64,000 bases of DNA from Acinetobacter calcoaceticus. Lineage in GTDB: Bacteria; Pseudomonadota; Gammaproteobacteria; Pseudomonadales; Moraxellaceae. The notes beneath the pieces are model-generated. The model saw only the letters and a program-made list of their open reading frames with translations, ran no database searches and was not told where the DNA came from. A program made the translations under genes and the position numbers. The stretch spans positions 1 through 64,000 of the forward strand of contig NZ_SLVJ01000022.1 of the NCBI RefSeq assembly GCF_004345325.1, written 5' to 3'. Shown here piece after piece: positions 27,546 through 36,220 of the stretch; position 1 is the stretch's first letter, and each line of letters opens with the position of its first letter.

Positions 27546-28102
27546 TGTTGATCCTCTTGCAAGCTGTTCGCTATAGGACTGAGCGTCATTTCATAAGGGA
27601 CTTGTACATTCTTCAATAGCGTGAGATCGGCTTGCTTTTCGATGAGCAAGACTTTTTGTTGTTGGATATAAATCTCAGTCAAGGGCTGCGCAGTTTCCGG
27701 TGATTGCAGTTGTTTTACATCGACTTGATCATGCTGTAATTGAGCAAAATCAGGATAAGTCGCATATAAAATGTCCCGTACCACATAATCAAAGGGCAAA
27801 TGTTTCATTTGATCGATACGCTGTTCGACCTTGACCGTTTGCCCATCAAATTGCAGCTTAAACAATTGTTGCCCAGTCAAGCTCAACGCAAGAAAATCCA
27901 CATTTTGACCCTGTTGTTGCTGATACAGCAAGAAACTAAAGCTGTGTTGTTTCCACTGCACTTCAACTTGATCTTGACGTTGATACTGCTGTGCGACCCA
28001 CGCTGTACTGCTCAAGCCTTTGGCAGGCGCAAGCAAACCTTGACAGCCGATCAAACTGAGGCTCAGCCCGATCCCACACAGTATGCTGATGATCTTGCGC
28101 AT
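27542..28102 (-). CDS. DUF3261-like lipoprotein of the APE cluster
   Basis: A 186-residue protein with a lipoprotein signal (SLSLIGCQG, lipid-modified Cys at residue 20). The mature part is Gln-rich with alternating strands (FSFLLYQQQQ, FLALSLTGQQLFKLQF). This fits the DUF3261 lipoprotein (ApeN position) found in APE clusters, thought to act with the LolA-like protein and the exporter in moving the lipid to the outer membrane. The exact role is unproven. Confidence 0.75.
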   Translation of the reverse strand: MRKIISILCGIGLSLSLIGCQGLLAPAKGLSSTAWVAQQYQRQDQVEVQWKQHSFSFLLYQQQQGQNVDFLALSLTGQQLFKLQFDGQTVKVEQRIDQMKHLPFDYVVRDILYATYPDFAQLQHDQVDVKQLQSPETAQPLTEIYIQQQKVLLIEKQADLTLLKNVQVPYEMTLSPIANSLQEDQQ

Positions 28103-28105
28103 GAC

Positions 28106-29440
28106 TTAAGTCTCTACCTGTGCTGCGAGCACTTGGGTTACAGCTGCCTGTAGTGTGGCCGCTTGGGTTTCATTACGACACAGTTCAGCTAAGGTGTTGA
28201 GACGTTTTCTAGCATTGTTATAAATCGGGTTGCTTTCATCCCATGCATAACCCGCCAGCAATGACGCAATCATGCGGCGGATTTTTTCGTTCTGTTGGGT
28301 TGAAAACACCACATCCTGAAATTCACCATCGTACCAAGCTTCGACATAGGCACGAAATACCGCAATGCCTTTACGCAGTGGTACTTCATAGTCCTGCATC
28401 CAATCCACTGCCCCGCCTTGGATAACACGATCCACCAACGGCACCGCCAAACTTGATGATTTTAAGGCGATGGTCACGCCAGATGAAAACACGGGATCGA
28501 GGAATTCGCCCGCATTGCCCAATAAAGCAAAATTACGCCCTGCCAATCGGGTCACGTCAGCGGCATAACCCACCAAAGTGCGCATTGGCGTATCAAAAGT
28601 CATGTGTCTTAACAGATGAGATAAGCTGGGTTCATCGGCCAAAATACGCTTAAACAAGGCCAATAATGCTTCAGGCGCTGCGCCGTCGGCATCGTCATAG
28701 CCATAATGATCAAAGAAGGCTTGCTCTGCCACCACCCCAAACGAACAACGCCCATCGGCAAAGGGAATTAACCAATACCAAGCCCGATGATCCTTTTCAT
28801 GTACCGTAATCAAAATCTTATTGCGATCAAACTCATCCGCCAATATCCCATCGGCAATATGGCTAAATACCGCCCGACGCACAGGGAAATCTGAAGCACG
28901 TTCTAAGTCTAAAAACTTAGGCAAAATACGCCCAAAGCCGCTGGCATCGAGTAAGAACTTGGCTTGTAATTGATAGCTTTGTCCGTGTTGATCCAAGATG
29001 GTCAGGATCGGTTGTGCCGTGTCCACATCTACCGCCACCACCTCATGTCCAAAGCGAATCTCGGCGCCATTACGCTCAGCTTGTTTGGCCAATAGATCGT
29101 CAAAATTGGCACGACGAATTTGCCAAGTTGTGCCAGGACCCTCACTCCACTTTTGGCTAAAGTCATAATAACTGCGCGACTGACCGCGCATGAATGCGGC
29201 ACCATTTTTAAATTGAAAGTGATATTGCTCTGCATGCTGCTGTACTGTTTCGAGTAAGCCCGCTTCTTGTAAAAACACCATGCATTGCGGCAATAACGAC
29301 TCACCGATTGAAAAGCGTGGAAAATGCTGCTTTTCAATCACCGTGACCTGATAGCCTTTTTGTCGAAGCAAAGCTGCTGCTGAACTCCCCGATGGCCCCG
29401 CCCCAATAATAATCACATCTGTCTGTTGTCTGTTGGACAC
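28106..29440 (-). CDS. FAD-dependent oxidoreductase of the APE cluster
   Basis: A 444-residue flavoprotein of the geranylgeranyl reductase/tryptophan halogenase superfamily. DVIIIGAGPSGSSAAALL at 8-25 binds FAD, and GNAGEFLDPVFSSGVTIAL near 318-336 is the conserved late motif. The halogenase-specific lysine and WxWxIP motif are not clear (AWYWLIPFADG is present, which is close to W-x-W-x-I-P but not the same), so chlorination is only a possibility; oxidation or reduction of the ring or chain is equally possible. Start is GTG after GGGGAA. Confidence 0.85.
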   Translation of the reverse strand: MSNRQQTDVIIIGAGPSGSSAAALLRQKGYQVTVIEKQHFPRFSIGESLLPQCMVFLQEAGLLETVQQHAEQYHFQFKNGAAFMRGQSRSYYDFSQKWSEGPGTTWQIRRANFDDLLAKQAERNGAEIRFGHEVVAVDVDTAQPILTILDQHGQSYQLQAKFLLDASGFGRILPKFLDLERASDFPVRRAVFSHIADGILADEFDRNKILITVHEKDHRAWYWLIPFADGRCSFGVVAEQAFFDHYGYDDADGAAPEALLALFKRILADEPSLSHLLRHMTFDTPMRTLVGYAADVTRLAGRNFALLGNAGEFLDPVFSSGVTIALKSSSLAVPLVDRVIQGGAVDWMQDYEVPLRKGIAVFRAYVEAWYDGEFQDVVFSTQQNEKIRRMIASLLAGYAWDESNPIYNNARKRLNTLAELCRNETQAATLQAAVTQVLAAQVET

Positions 29441-29458
29441 CCGTATTCCCCAAAAATT

Positions 29459-31798
29459 TCAGCTCTTTGACTGATCGTTTAAATGCAGCGCATATTTCGT
29501 ATCTGCGCTAGTCAATAATGTGGCGTAAACAAAAGAAAAAATCACACCAAATAACACCGTAATTCCAAAACTAAAAATGGCATAAGTTTGGCTGAGCGCC
29601 AGTAGACCAAAGCCTAATAAGGTCGACATCATACATAGGAACAAGGCCATGCCGACCACTTGAGCATGGTCATGCCCATGCCGATAGAAAATCGCATAAT
29701 CCACCCCAATGCCCATGATCAAAAACACCGCCATAATGCTAAATAAATTGATTTCCACTCCAAGCCAAGCTTGAACCGCAAACGTACTCATCAAGGCCAA
29801 ACTCACCGGGAGCACCAAAGGCAATATCGACTTCAGGCCATAGATCAGCCCCAAGGCCAAGATCAAGGTCATCCATGCAAAAAAAATCAGGTACTGCGCC
29901 TGAATACGATGATCAGCAAACAATTGTGATAAGGCTGCCACAGGTTGCACCAAGCTGACTTGCGAACTTTCTAAGGCTTTGAGTGCTGGCAAGGCGTGAA
30001 TGCCTTGAATCAACACCAAGCGTTGGCTCGGATTGACTTGTAAAAATCCCAAGGGATGCTGGCTAAACTGTGACAAGGACAGTAGCGGTTGCTGGCCCAA
30101 TTGCTGCTGCCAAGCCAAAACTTGATTGAGATCAAGTTGTAAGTCTTGTGCATACGCACTGAGTACGCTTTTGGGAATGGCCTGTAGCAATTGAATATTG
30201 GCTTGCTGCTGCGCGAGGGTTGGGATACTGCGCCCAATGGCTTGAAAACCGTCGATCTGCGCTTGGGCTTGCAGTTGGCTCAACTTTTGAATCAGTTGCT
30301 GCTCGGCTTGGGCCATCTCTGCGGGCGTTTTGCCCTGCACCACAAAATAATCCCGCCCCTGTTGCTGGCCAAAACGTTCTCGCACATATTGATCTTGTTG
30401 CTTTAGGTGCTGATCCATACTTTGTAAATTGCGTACATCATCATTGGCCTTAAGCATCAACAAACTGCTGCCTGCCAACACCAACACCCCAGCGATTAAG
30501 CTATAGCGTAGCGATACACGTTGTTGTACATAGTTACGTATGCGGCCAATGCCACTGAGCGTTTGAATTGCTGGTGCAGCATTTAATGCCTTCAAGCGTG
30601 GCAAAAGTAAAATACTGCTGATCCATGCCGAAGCCAGACCGACCATGGAAAACACAGCGATTTGTTGAAAGCCTGGAAATGGGGTGAAGCTCAAAAACAC
30701 ATAGGCCACCAAAGTGGTCATCAATCCCATAAACAAGCTCGGGAGCACTGGTTTTAAGACTTTAAACCCATCGATGCTGCGATGTTGCGATTGCAGTGCC
30801 ATAAAGTAAAACGAGAAGTCCACGCAAACCCCGATCAGGCTGGCGCCAAAGACCAAGGTCATCATATGAATTTCTGCAAACATCCAATGCGTCACGGCAA
30901 AGGCCACCAAGGAGCCGGTGCTCACGGCGATAAATTCGGTCAACATCGGTCTGAAAGAACGAAAGCCAAACCAGACCAACAACAAAATGCCGATACTGGA
31001 ACCGACCCCAATCGTGGATATTTCTTTTTGGGCAGAATGGGTCCCTGCAGCCGAAAACATTATGGTTCCAGTCCAATGCGCTTGTACACCCAAGCCTTGC
31101 AGCTGTAGATTTACTTTCTGGATCCATGCCTGAGTTTGGTCTTGGTAATCGATGTTATAGGGGCTTTGTGTCAATTCGAGAGTCAACAGTCTAGAAAAAC
31201 CTTGATCATCAACAATGGTGGCAAAGCCATTTTGCAGCTCAATTTTGGCATCACTTTGTTGTGCAGCAAGCTCCATGGCAAAGCGTGGAAACAGCAACAA
31301 TGGATCTCGCTGTAACAGCTCTGCAGTGATCGGCACCCCAGGGGTGATCATCTGCATCAAGCTTTTTTCAGTCAAGGCCGCATAGTCCTGCTGTTTTAAT
31401 ATCTGCAGATCATCGGGATGCAACAATCCAGCCTGATGCCGGTACAGGGTCTGGGCAAATTGATCACTATCCACTGCAGCTTTTAGCGGTTTCCACAAAG
31501 CACTGCCCTGCACCTGATCAGCCAACATCCTATCAGCCAATAGGCGGGTGGCGTGTTCGAGTGTGGCTTGATCTTTGGCATCAATCACCACAAAAACTTG
31601 GTTGTTCAATTGCTGATTGACATAATCTTGGGTCTGCTGCAAAGAAGGGTCTTGTTGCAACTCAGGCAATAAGGCAAAGATGTTGGTTTGGATCTTTATT
31701 TCATCTTTGAGCCATGCCGAAGCTAGAGCAATTGCCACCACACACAGCAGCAGCAACCACACGGCGCTAAATTTATTTTGCCAATTGGAAAAGTGCAT
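29459..31798 (-). CDS. MMPL/RND-type exporter of the APE cluster
   Basis: A 779-residue inner-membrane transporter with one N-terminal span, a periplasmic domain (about 35-245), a first block of spans (about 250-400), a second periplasmic domain (about 440-620) and a second block of spans (about 625-770). GVCVDFSFYFMA and MGIGVDYAIFYRHGHD are the paired motifs with membrane aspartates typical of MMPL proteins that use the proton gradient. It probably moves the finished aryl polyene lipid out of the inner membrane. The start overlaps the LolA-like gene by 26 bases. Confidence 0.88.
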   Translation of the reverse strand: MHFSNWQNKFSAVWLLLLCVVAIALASAWLKDEIKIQTNIFALLPELQQDPSLQQTQDYVNQQLNNQVFVVIDAKDQATLEHATRLLADRMLADQVQGSALWKPLKAAVDSDQFAQTLYRHQAGLLHPDDLQILKQQDYAALTEKSLMQMITPGVPITAELLQRDPLLLFPRFAMELAAQQSDAKIELQNGFATIVDDQGFSRLLTLELTQSPYNIDYQDQTQAWIQKVNLQLQGLGVQAHWTGTIMFSAAGTHSAQKEISTIGVGSSIGILLLVWFGFRSFRPMLTEFIAVSTGSLVAFAVTHWMFAEIHMMTLVFGASLIGVCVDFSFYFMALQSQHRSIDGFKVLKPVLPSLFMGLMTTLVAYVFLSFTPFPGFQQIAVFSMVGLASAWISSILLLPRLKALNAAPAIQTLSGIGRIRNYVQQRVSLRYSLIAGVLVLAGSSLLMLKANDDVRNLQSMDQHLKQQDQYVRERFGQQQGRDYFVVQGKTPAEMAQAEQQLIQKLSQLQAQAQIDGFQAIGRSIPTLAQQQANIQLLQAIPKSVLSAYAQDLQLDLNQVLAWQQQLGQQPLLSLSQFSQHPLGFLQVNPSQRLVLIQGIHALPALKALESSQVSLVQPVAALSQLFADHRIQAQYLIFFAWMTLILALGLIYGLKSILPLVLPVSLALMSTFAVQAWLGVEINLFSIMAVFLIMGIGVDYAIFYRHGHDHAQVVGMALFLCMMSTLLGFGLLALSQTYAIFSFGITVLFGVIFSFVYATLLTSADTKYALHLNDQSKS

Positions 31799-32453
31799 TT
31801 TCAGCAGCCGTTAGAGTTTGAGGTTGAACACTGTGTTGGCTAAATTGAATCGTGGTGAGGTTGTTGGCCTGCTCCGTGATCACGATCCGATTCACAAAAC
31901 GTTGGCCTTGCGCCTCTACACGGACAAAGAGTTTTTTAAACAATGCACTTTTCGGTACTAGCGCGACATTCCAGCCTGTAGGGCTATAGTGTGCAGAGAC
32001 CACATCAAAGTTTTTACTCAATGCACCTTGGTCACCGGCCATCAATTGCAAAAACATATTCGCAACCGAAGCATAAGCAGAATTTTGCAAATCCACCTGA
32101 CTTTGTGTGCGTTGGGTTTTTTGTACGATTTTTTGCGCAGTCACCACCAAGTCCGCTTGGACTGGTTGTTGAATTTTCCACAACACCCCAGTTTGCTTGG
32201 CAAATAAAATCTGCCCCTTGGACACAAAGCTTTTGTTTAAGCTGGCCAATTTTTTCTGTTGCTCAAAGTTGGCTCGTAACACAGGAGTAGCGGATAACTG
32301 CTGAAAGATTTGTGCCACTTGGCTGTTGACTGCAGTGTTTGCTCCGGCGCTGTTGGCATAACTGCTGCTCAATGCGAATAACAACAAACTGAGTCCGAAC
32401 AAAGAACGCAAGCCCAACACCCAGTCTCGTCCCGAAGATTTAAGACGCAACAT
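31773..32453 (-). CDS. LolA-like periplasmic lipid carrier
   Basis: From ATG 32453, six bases after AGGAG, the protein has 226 residues. A signal peptide (SLFGLSLLLFALSSSYA) leads into a LolA-type sheet domain with VLRANFEQQKKLASLNKSF and GVLWKIQQPVQADLVVT. LolA carries lipoproteins; this paralogue within the cluster more likely carries the polyene lipid between the exporter and the outer membrane. The frame is open 13 codons further upstream, but the ribosome site points to 32453. Confidence 0.85.
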   Translation of the reverse strand: MLRLKSSGRDWVLGLRSLFGLSLLLFALSSSYANSAGANTAVNSQVAQIFQQLSATPVLRANFEQQKKLASLNKSFVSKGQILFAKQTGVLWKIQQPVQADLVVTAQKIVQKTQRTQSQVDLQNSAYASVANMFLQLMAGDQGALSKNFDVVSAHYSPTGWNVALVPKSALFKKLFVRVEAQGQRFVNRIVITEQANNLTTIQFSQHSVQPQTLTAAENALFQLAK

Positions 32454-32454
32454 A

Positions 32455-32883
32455 CTATTCTCCTTGAGCCGCTTGAAAGGCCGGCCAGGCATTTAAACGA
32501 TCCATCAATACTTTCGGTGATTGGAAACACATTTCACGGCTGAGCATATCGACCGCAACTTGACTGCTAAAGCCTTTGGTCAGTCGTTTACCACTCTGGG
32601 CATCAAAGATTTGATACTCAATTTTAAGGCGGTTTTCCCATTCTTTTAAGCTGGCCCGCACTCGAATTTGTTGTTGAAAAACGATCCCATGCGCATAGCG
32701 TACATAGCTTTCGATCACCGGCCAGGCATAGCCCGATTGTTTCATATCGACATAGTTATACTGAAATTGATCCAGCAAGGCGCAACGTGCGATCTCAAAA
32801 TATTTTAAATAATGCCCATGCCACACCACATCCATGCTGTCTACATCATGAAACGGCACGTCGATTATCACATCAGCATACAT
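32455..32883 (-). CDS. 4HBT-type acyl thioesterase, ApeK-like
   Basis: A 142-residue hot-dog thioesterase with the YbgC-type opening FHDVDSMDVVWHGHYLKYFE (Asp as catalytic residue), unlike the dehydratases of the cluster. It should hydrolyse aryl-CoA or polyene-ACP thioesters, for release or editing. AGGAG lies seven bases before the ATG at 32883, so I prefer it over starts at 32904 and 32889. It overlaps the end of the ammonia-lyase gene by 11 bases. Confidence 0.83.
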   Translation of the reverse strand: MYADVIIDVPFHDVDSMDVVWHGHYLKYFEIARCALLDQFQYNYVDMKQSGYAWPVIESYVRYAHGIVFQQQIRVRASLKEWENRLKIEYQIFDAQSGKRLTKGFSSQVAVDMLSREMCFQSPKVLMDRLNAWPAFQAAQGE

Positions 32884-34516
32884 TTGCATTCTCCTGCATG
32901 GCACGATTTAAAGGGTCACTGTGCAACAGTGCCAGATTTTCTAAACGGTCGACCAACTGTTGTAACTCATGTTGCAAGGGACGGTCTTCTTGGAGATAGG
33001 TAAAACTGCTCAAGACCCAGTGTTTAAATTGGGTCAAAACTGGGCTCAATTGCTGGCTCAATCCCCGTAGTTCAATGGCTTGAATTGAAGCACAACACAG
33101 TGCTGCAATAACTTGTTCGGTCAATAGGATCACCCGCTGAGCATCACGTGCGGCAATGGTGCCCATACTGACTTTGTCTTGGTTATGGCATTCGGTCGAG
33201 CGTGAAAATATCGATGCAGCCAAGGTCTGTTTCAGTGCTTCTGCTGTCCATGCGGAAACTGCAATTTGCACTGCTTTAAAACCATGATTTAACGCCAAAC
33301 GCTCAGTGCTGGCACCGGTCAAGTTGCGTGGTAGGCCATGATTCATCTTGTGATCAACCAATTGCGCCAACTGCCGATCCATTAAATCAGCGATATTGGC
33401 GATCATGATTTTCAAACTGTCCATGGCTTGGGCAATATGCCCACCATAAAAATGCCCACCATGCAGCACACGCAAATTCACCGGATCGATCAATGGATTG
33501 TCATTGCTGGAGTTCAATTCATTTTCAATAAACTGACGCAACCAGAGTTGAGAGTCTTCAAATACCCCGATGATATGTGGCGCACAACGCAATGAATAAC
33601 GGTCTTGTAGCCGTGGACTTTGTGATTCGGTCTGATCTTCGCGGTTTAACCATTGGCGTAATTGGGCAGCGATGTGTTGTTGGCCCGGATGTGGCTTTTG
33701 CGCAAAAAGCACTGGATCAAAATGGCTGGGATTTCCTTCTAGAGCCAACACATTCAATGCTGTGATCAGGGTACTGGCCAAGGCGATCTGTTGGGCTTTT
33801 TTATAATTCAGACAAGCCATGGCGGTCATCACCGCAGTGCCATTCATTAAAGCCAAGCCTTCTTTGGGTCTTAGCTGCAAAGCCTGCATGCCACGTGCGG
33901 CATAGACCTGTGCCATGGGCACGACTTGATCACCGAGATAGACATCCCGCTCACCGACCAAGGCACCAGCAATATAGGACAATGGCGTCAGATCGCCACT
34001 GGCACCCACTGAACCTTCAGAAGGAATCACTGGAATAATATTTTCATTCAGCATCCATACCAAACGCTCTAGTAAGGCCATCGATACCCCGGAATAGCCC
34101 CGAGCCAATGAACACAATCGGGTCACCAATACAGCGCGTGCTGTGATCACATCTAGGTTTTGGCCCAAACCACAGCCATGAAAACGTGACAATTGCAGTG
34201 GTAGTTCATAGGCCTGCTCGATCGACACCGCCACCAAACACGAATCACCATAGCCTGTGGTGACCCCATATATCACACCATCTTCTTGTAATAATTGATC
34301 TAAAAAATCCGCACCACGTTGAATCAAATCACGCCATTCAGCTGAACTCGGCAAAGCCACTGGCACATTTTCAGTGGCTACACGCAACACATCTTCAATG
34401 CTTAAATTGCTTTCGCCCACCACGATGGCGTGTTTGGATGCTGAATGCTGAGCACTTTGCCCCAGCTGGTTTTGTTCACTACCGCGTAGTTGGTCTTCAA
34501 CAACAGCCTGTTGCAT
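32873..34516 (-). CDS. MIO-dependent aromatic amino acid ammonia-lyase (HAL/TAL family)
   Basis: A 547-residue lyase. The Ala-Ser-Gly triplet that forms the MIO cofactor is at 172-174 (SEGSVGASGDLTPLSYIA), and the catalytic tyrosine loop is IYGVTTGYGDSC near 82-93. Downstream family motifs (LALMNGTAVMTA, NSSNDNPLID) are intact. Its position in a polyene operon with an aryl ligase, without hutU or hutI nearby, suggests that it makes cinnamate or 4-coumarate as starter and is not the histidine-degradation enzyme. The substrate-selectivity residues (LSRFHGCGLG region, 109-118) do not let me choose between Phe, Tyr and His. Some APE and flexirubin clusters also carry such a gene. Confidence 0.87.
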   Translation of the reverse strand: MQQAVVEDQLRGSEQNQLGQSAQHSASKHAIVVGESNLSIEDVLRVATENVPVALPSSAEWRDLIQRGADFLDQLLQEDGVIYGVTTGYGDSCLVAVSIEQAYELPLQLSRFHGCGLGQNLDVITARAVLVTRLCSLARGYSGVSMALLERLVWMLNENIIPVIPSEGSVGASGDLTPLSYIAGALVGERDVYLGDQVVPMAQVYAARGMQALQLRPKEGLALMNGTAVMTAMACLNYKKAQQIALASTLITALNVLALEGNPSHFDPVLFAQKPHPGQQHIAAQLRQWLNREDQTESQSPRLQDRYSLRCAPHIIGVFEDSQLWLRQFIENELNSSNDNPLIDPVNLRVLHGGHFYGGHIAQAMDSLKIMIANIADLMDRQLAQLVDHKMNHGLPRNLTGASTERLALNHGFKAVQIAVSAWTAEALKQTLAASIFSRSTECHNQDKVSMGTIAARDAQRVILLTEQVIAALCCASIQAIELRGLSQQLSPVLTQFKHWVLSSFTYLQEDRPLQHELQQLVDRLENLALLHSDPLNRAMQENANVC

Positions 34517-34518
34517 GT

Positions 34519-35442
34519 TTATTTATTCCAAAAATGATAAAAATTGAACCATTGATAAGGTGCTCTTAAGCAATACCCTTCCATGAGTTGCACATAGCAC
34601 TGCATAAAACGCTGCATGCTGCGTAGTCGATCCGCACGCGGTGCATTGAATTGATCGGTGATTTTATGAATCTGGACATGAAAGTTATGCTGCACCCGAT
34701 AACAAAAGACCGCCAGTACGGGCACGTGAAGTAACTGTGCCAACACCCATGCCCCCTGTGGCCAAGCTGCCTCTGCACCGAGAAAGCTCAGTTGCTGCAC
34801 CCGATCAGACTGCACGGGCACACGATCTGCGGCAATAACGATCCATTCCCCTTGCTGTATTTTTTCTTGTAGCAGCAGTGCGGTATCCATGCCCAACTCA
34901 TCCACGGCCAGCAGTTGTAAATCAACGCGGTCATTGATGGTTCGAAGAAAGGCATTGAATTGCGTGGCATGTTTTTGAAAGACCAGTACATTTATTTTTT
35001 GTACATGCTCGGATTTGATCGCACGAAGCAGGTCTATATTGCCAAAATGCGACACCAAGATGATGGCGCCTTTTTGATAATGTTGTTGGAAATGCTCATG
35101 GCCATTGAGTTGTAAATCCCGCTCAGTAAAATGTCCCAACCAAGCGGAAATTTTATCCAGTATGCATTCACCAAAATGCATCAAATGCCGATAACTATGC
35201 AGCCAATTGGGCTTTCGGGCAAAAGGTGATTGTGCAGCAGCAAACTGATGTACCCGCTGCAGATATTCTAAGGATGCTTGTCGCGCACGACGCGAAAATA
35301 GCCAATACCACAGGATCACCACATACAGTACCCCTTGGCAGAGGCTGCGGCCACCATAGCGATAGATCATTAGCATCAAACGCAGGGTGAATACACCGCC
35401 GCGTTCCTTGAGCTCAGACCATTTATTTGCAGAATCAGTCAT
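34519..35442 (-). CDS. LpxL/HtrB-like lipid acyltransferase of the APE cluster
   Basis: About 307 residues from ATG 35442 (MTDSANKWSELKERGG). One membrane span (about 25-47, YGGRSLCQGVLYVVILWYWL) precedes the lipid A-type acyltransferase fold with HFGNIDLLRAIK (H-x4-D) and a later DRVPVQSD segment. In several APE clusters this domain is fused to the glycosyltransferase; here the two genes overlap by eight bases. It may acylate a glycolipid anchor for the polyene. An upstream start inside the glycosyltransferase gene is less likely. Confidence 0.83.
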   Translation of the reverse strand: MTDSANKWSELKERGGVFTLRLMLMIYRYGGRSLCQGVLYVVILWYWLFSRRARQASLEYLQRVHQFAAAQSPFARKPNWLHSYRHLMHFGECILDKISAWLGHFTERDLQLNGHEHFQQHYQKGAIILVSHFGNIDLLRAIKSEHVQKINVLVFQKHATQFNAFLRTINDRVDLQLLAVDELGMDTALLLQEKIQQGEWIVIAADRVPVQSDRVQQLSFLGAEAAWPQGAWVLAQLLHVPVLAVFCYRVQHNFHVQIHKITDQFNAPRADRLRSMQRFMQCYVQLMEGYCLRAPYQWFNFYHFWNK

Positions 35443-36193
35443 GTTTGGCCTGTGTCTGGCTCGGCTTGATTTTCTGTGCCAATAATTGCGGTAAACGGCA
35501 GAGCATGCCTGCCAACAAACGCCCATGAGCCTGACTCATGCCCCAATTGTCACGCCAGACATGAAAATGAGAAACACCATGATCGGGATAAGTCACTTTG
35601 GTGGGGATATTCAACATTCTGACATTTTCCCACGACATCCTGACCAAAATCTCACTGTCAAAACCCATGCGTGGTTGAAATTTGGCACGCTCTAAGATCG
35701 GCATGGTCTGCGCCAAGGGATAGACTCGAAATCCACACATGCTGTCTTTGATCTCGAAAGATAAGCTATTGATCCAGACCCAAACATGGGTCAGATAGCG
35801 TCCATATAAACGTTTTCTCGGTACGCTGGCATCAAACAGCGGCTGTCCAATCACCATTGCTGCTGGATGCTGCTGTGCTGCCTGTAAAAACCGCGCGATG
35901 TCCTGCCAATCATGTTGACCATCGGCATCTATCTGCAATGCATGCGTCAACTGCCGCGCATGTGCATGGCGCAATCCTGTGATCACCGCCTGCCCCTTAC
36001 CCAGATTGGTCGGGTGCTGGAGCAGGTCGAGCAATGGATAGTGTTCAGCCAATTGCTTGAGCAATGCACTGCATTCGGCATCACTGCCATCATTGACCAC
36101 GATCATCGGCAATGAAAACTGCTGCATATAATCCAACAAGGCCGCAATATGCTGTGGATGGTTATAGATCGGAATAACAAAACAAGCCTGCAT
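35435..36193 (-). CDS. Family-2 glycosyltransferase of the APE cluster
   Basis: A 252-residue GT2 enzyme with the opening CFVIPIYNHPQHIAALLDYM, the metal-binding DAD in LQIDADGQHDW (about 87-97) and SMCGFRVYPLAQ (about 148-159). It resembles enzymes that transfer a sugar to a lipid carrier. GGAG lies seven bases before ATG 36193. Together with the acyltransferase it may build the lipid or sugar part that anchors the polyene in the outer membrane. Confidence 0.83.
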   Translation of the reverse strand: MQACFVIPIYNHPQHIAALLDYMQQFSLPMIVVNDGSDAECSALLKQLAEHYPLLDLLQHPTNLGKGQAVITGLRHAHARQLTHALQIDADGQHDWQDIARFLQAAQQHPAAMVIGQPLFDASVPRKRLYGRYLTHVWVWINSLSFEIKDSMCGFRVYPLAQTMPILERAKFQPRMGFDSEILVRMSWENVRMLNIPTKVTYPDHGVSHFHVWRDNWGMSQAHGRLLAGMLCRLPQLLAQKIKPSQTQAKHD

Positions 36194-36220
36194 CAAGATT
36201 CTCCACCTGATCTCATTCGC

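Noticed and set aside
28106..29440. Flavoprotein as a halogenase making a chlorinated polyene
   Set aside because: The W-x-W-x-I-P motif is only approximated by WYWLIP and no halogenase lysine could be assigned; kept as a general oxidoreductase.
32873..34516. Ammonia-lyase as a histidine-utilisation gene (hutH)
   Set aside because: No hutU, hutI, hutG or histidine transporter is nearby, and the gene is embedded in the pigment operon.
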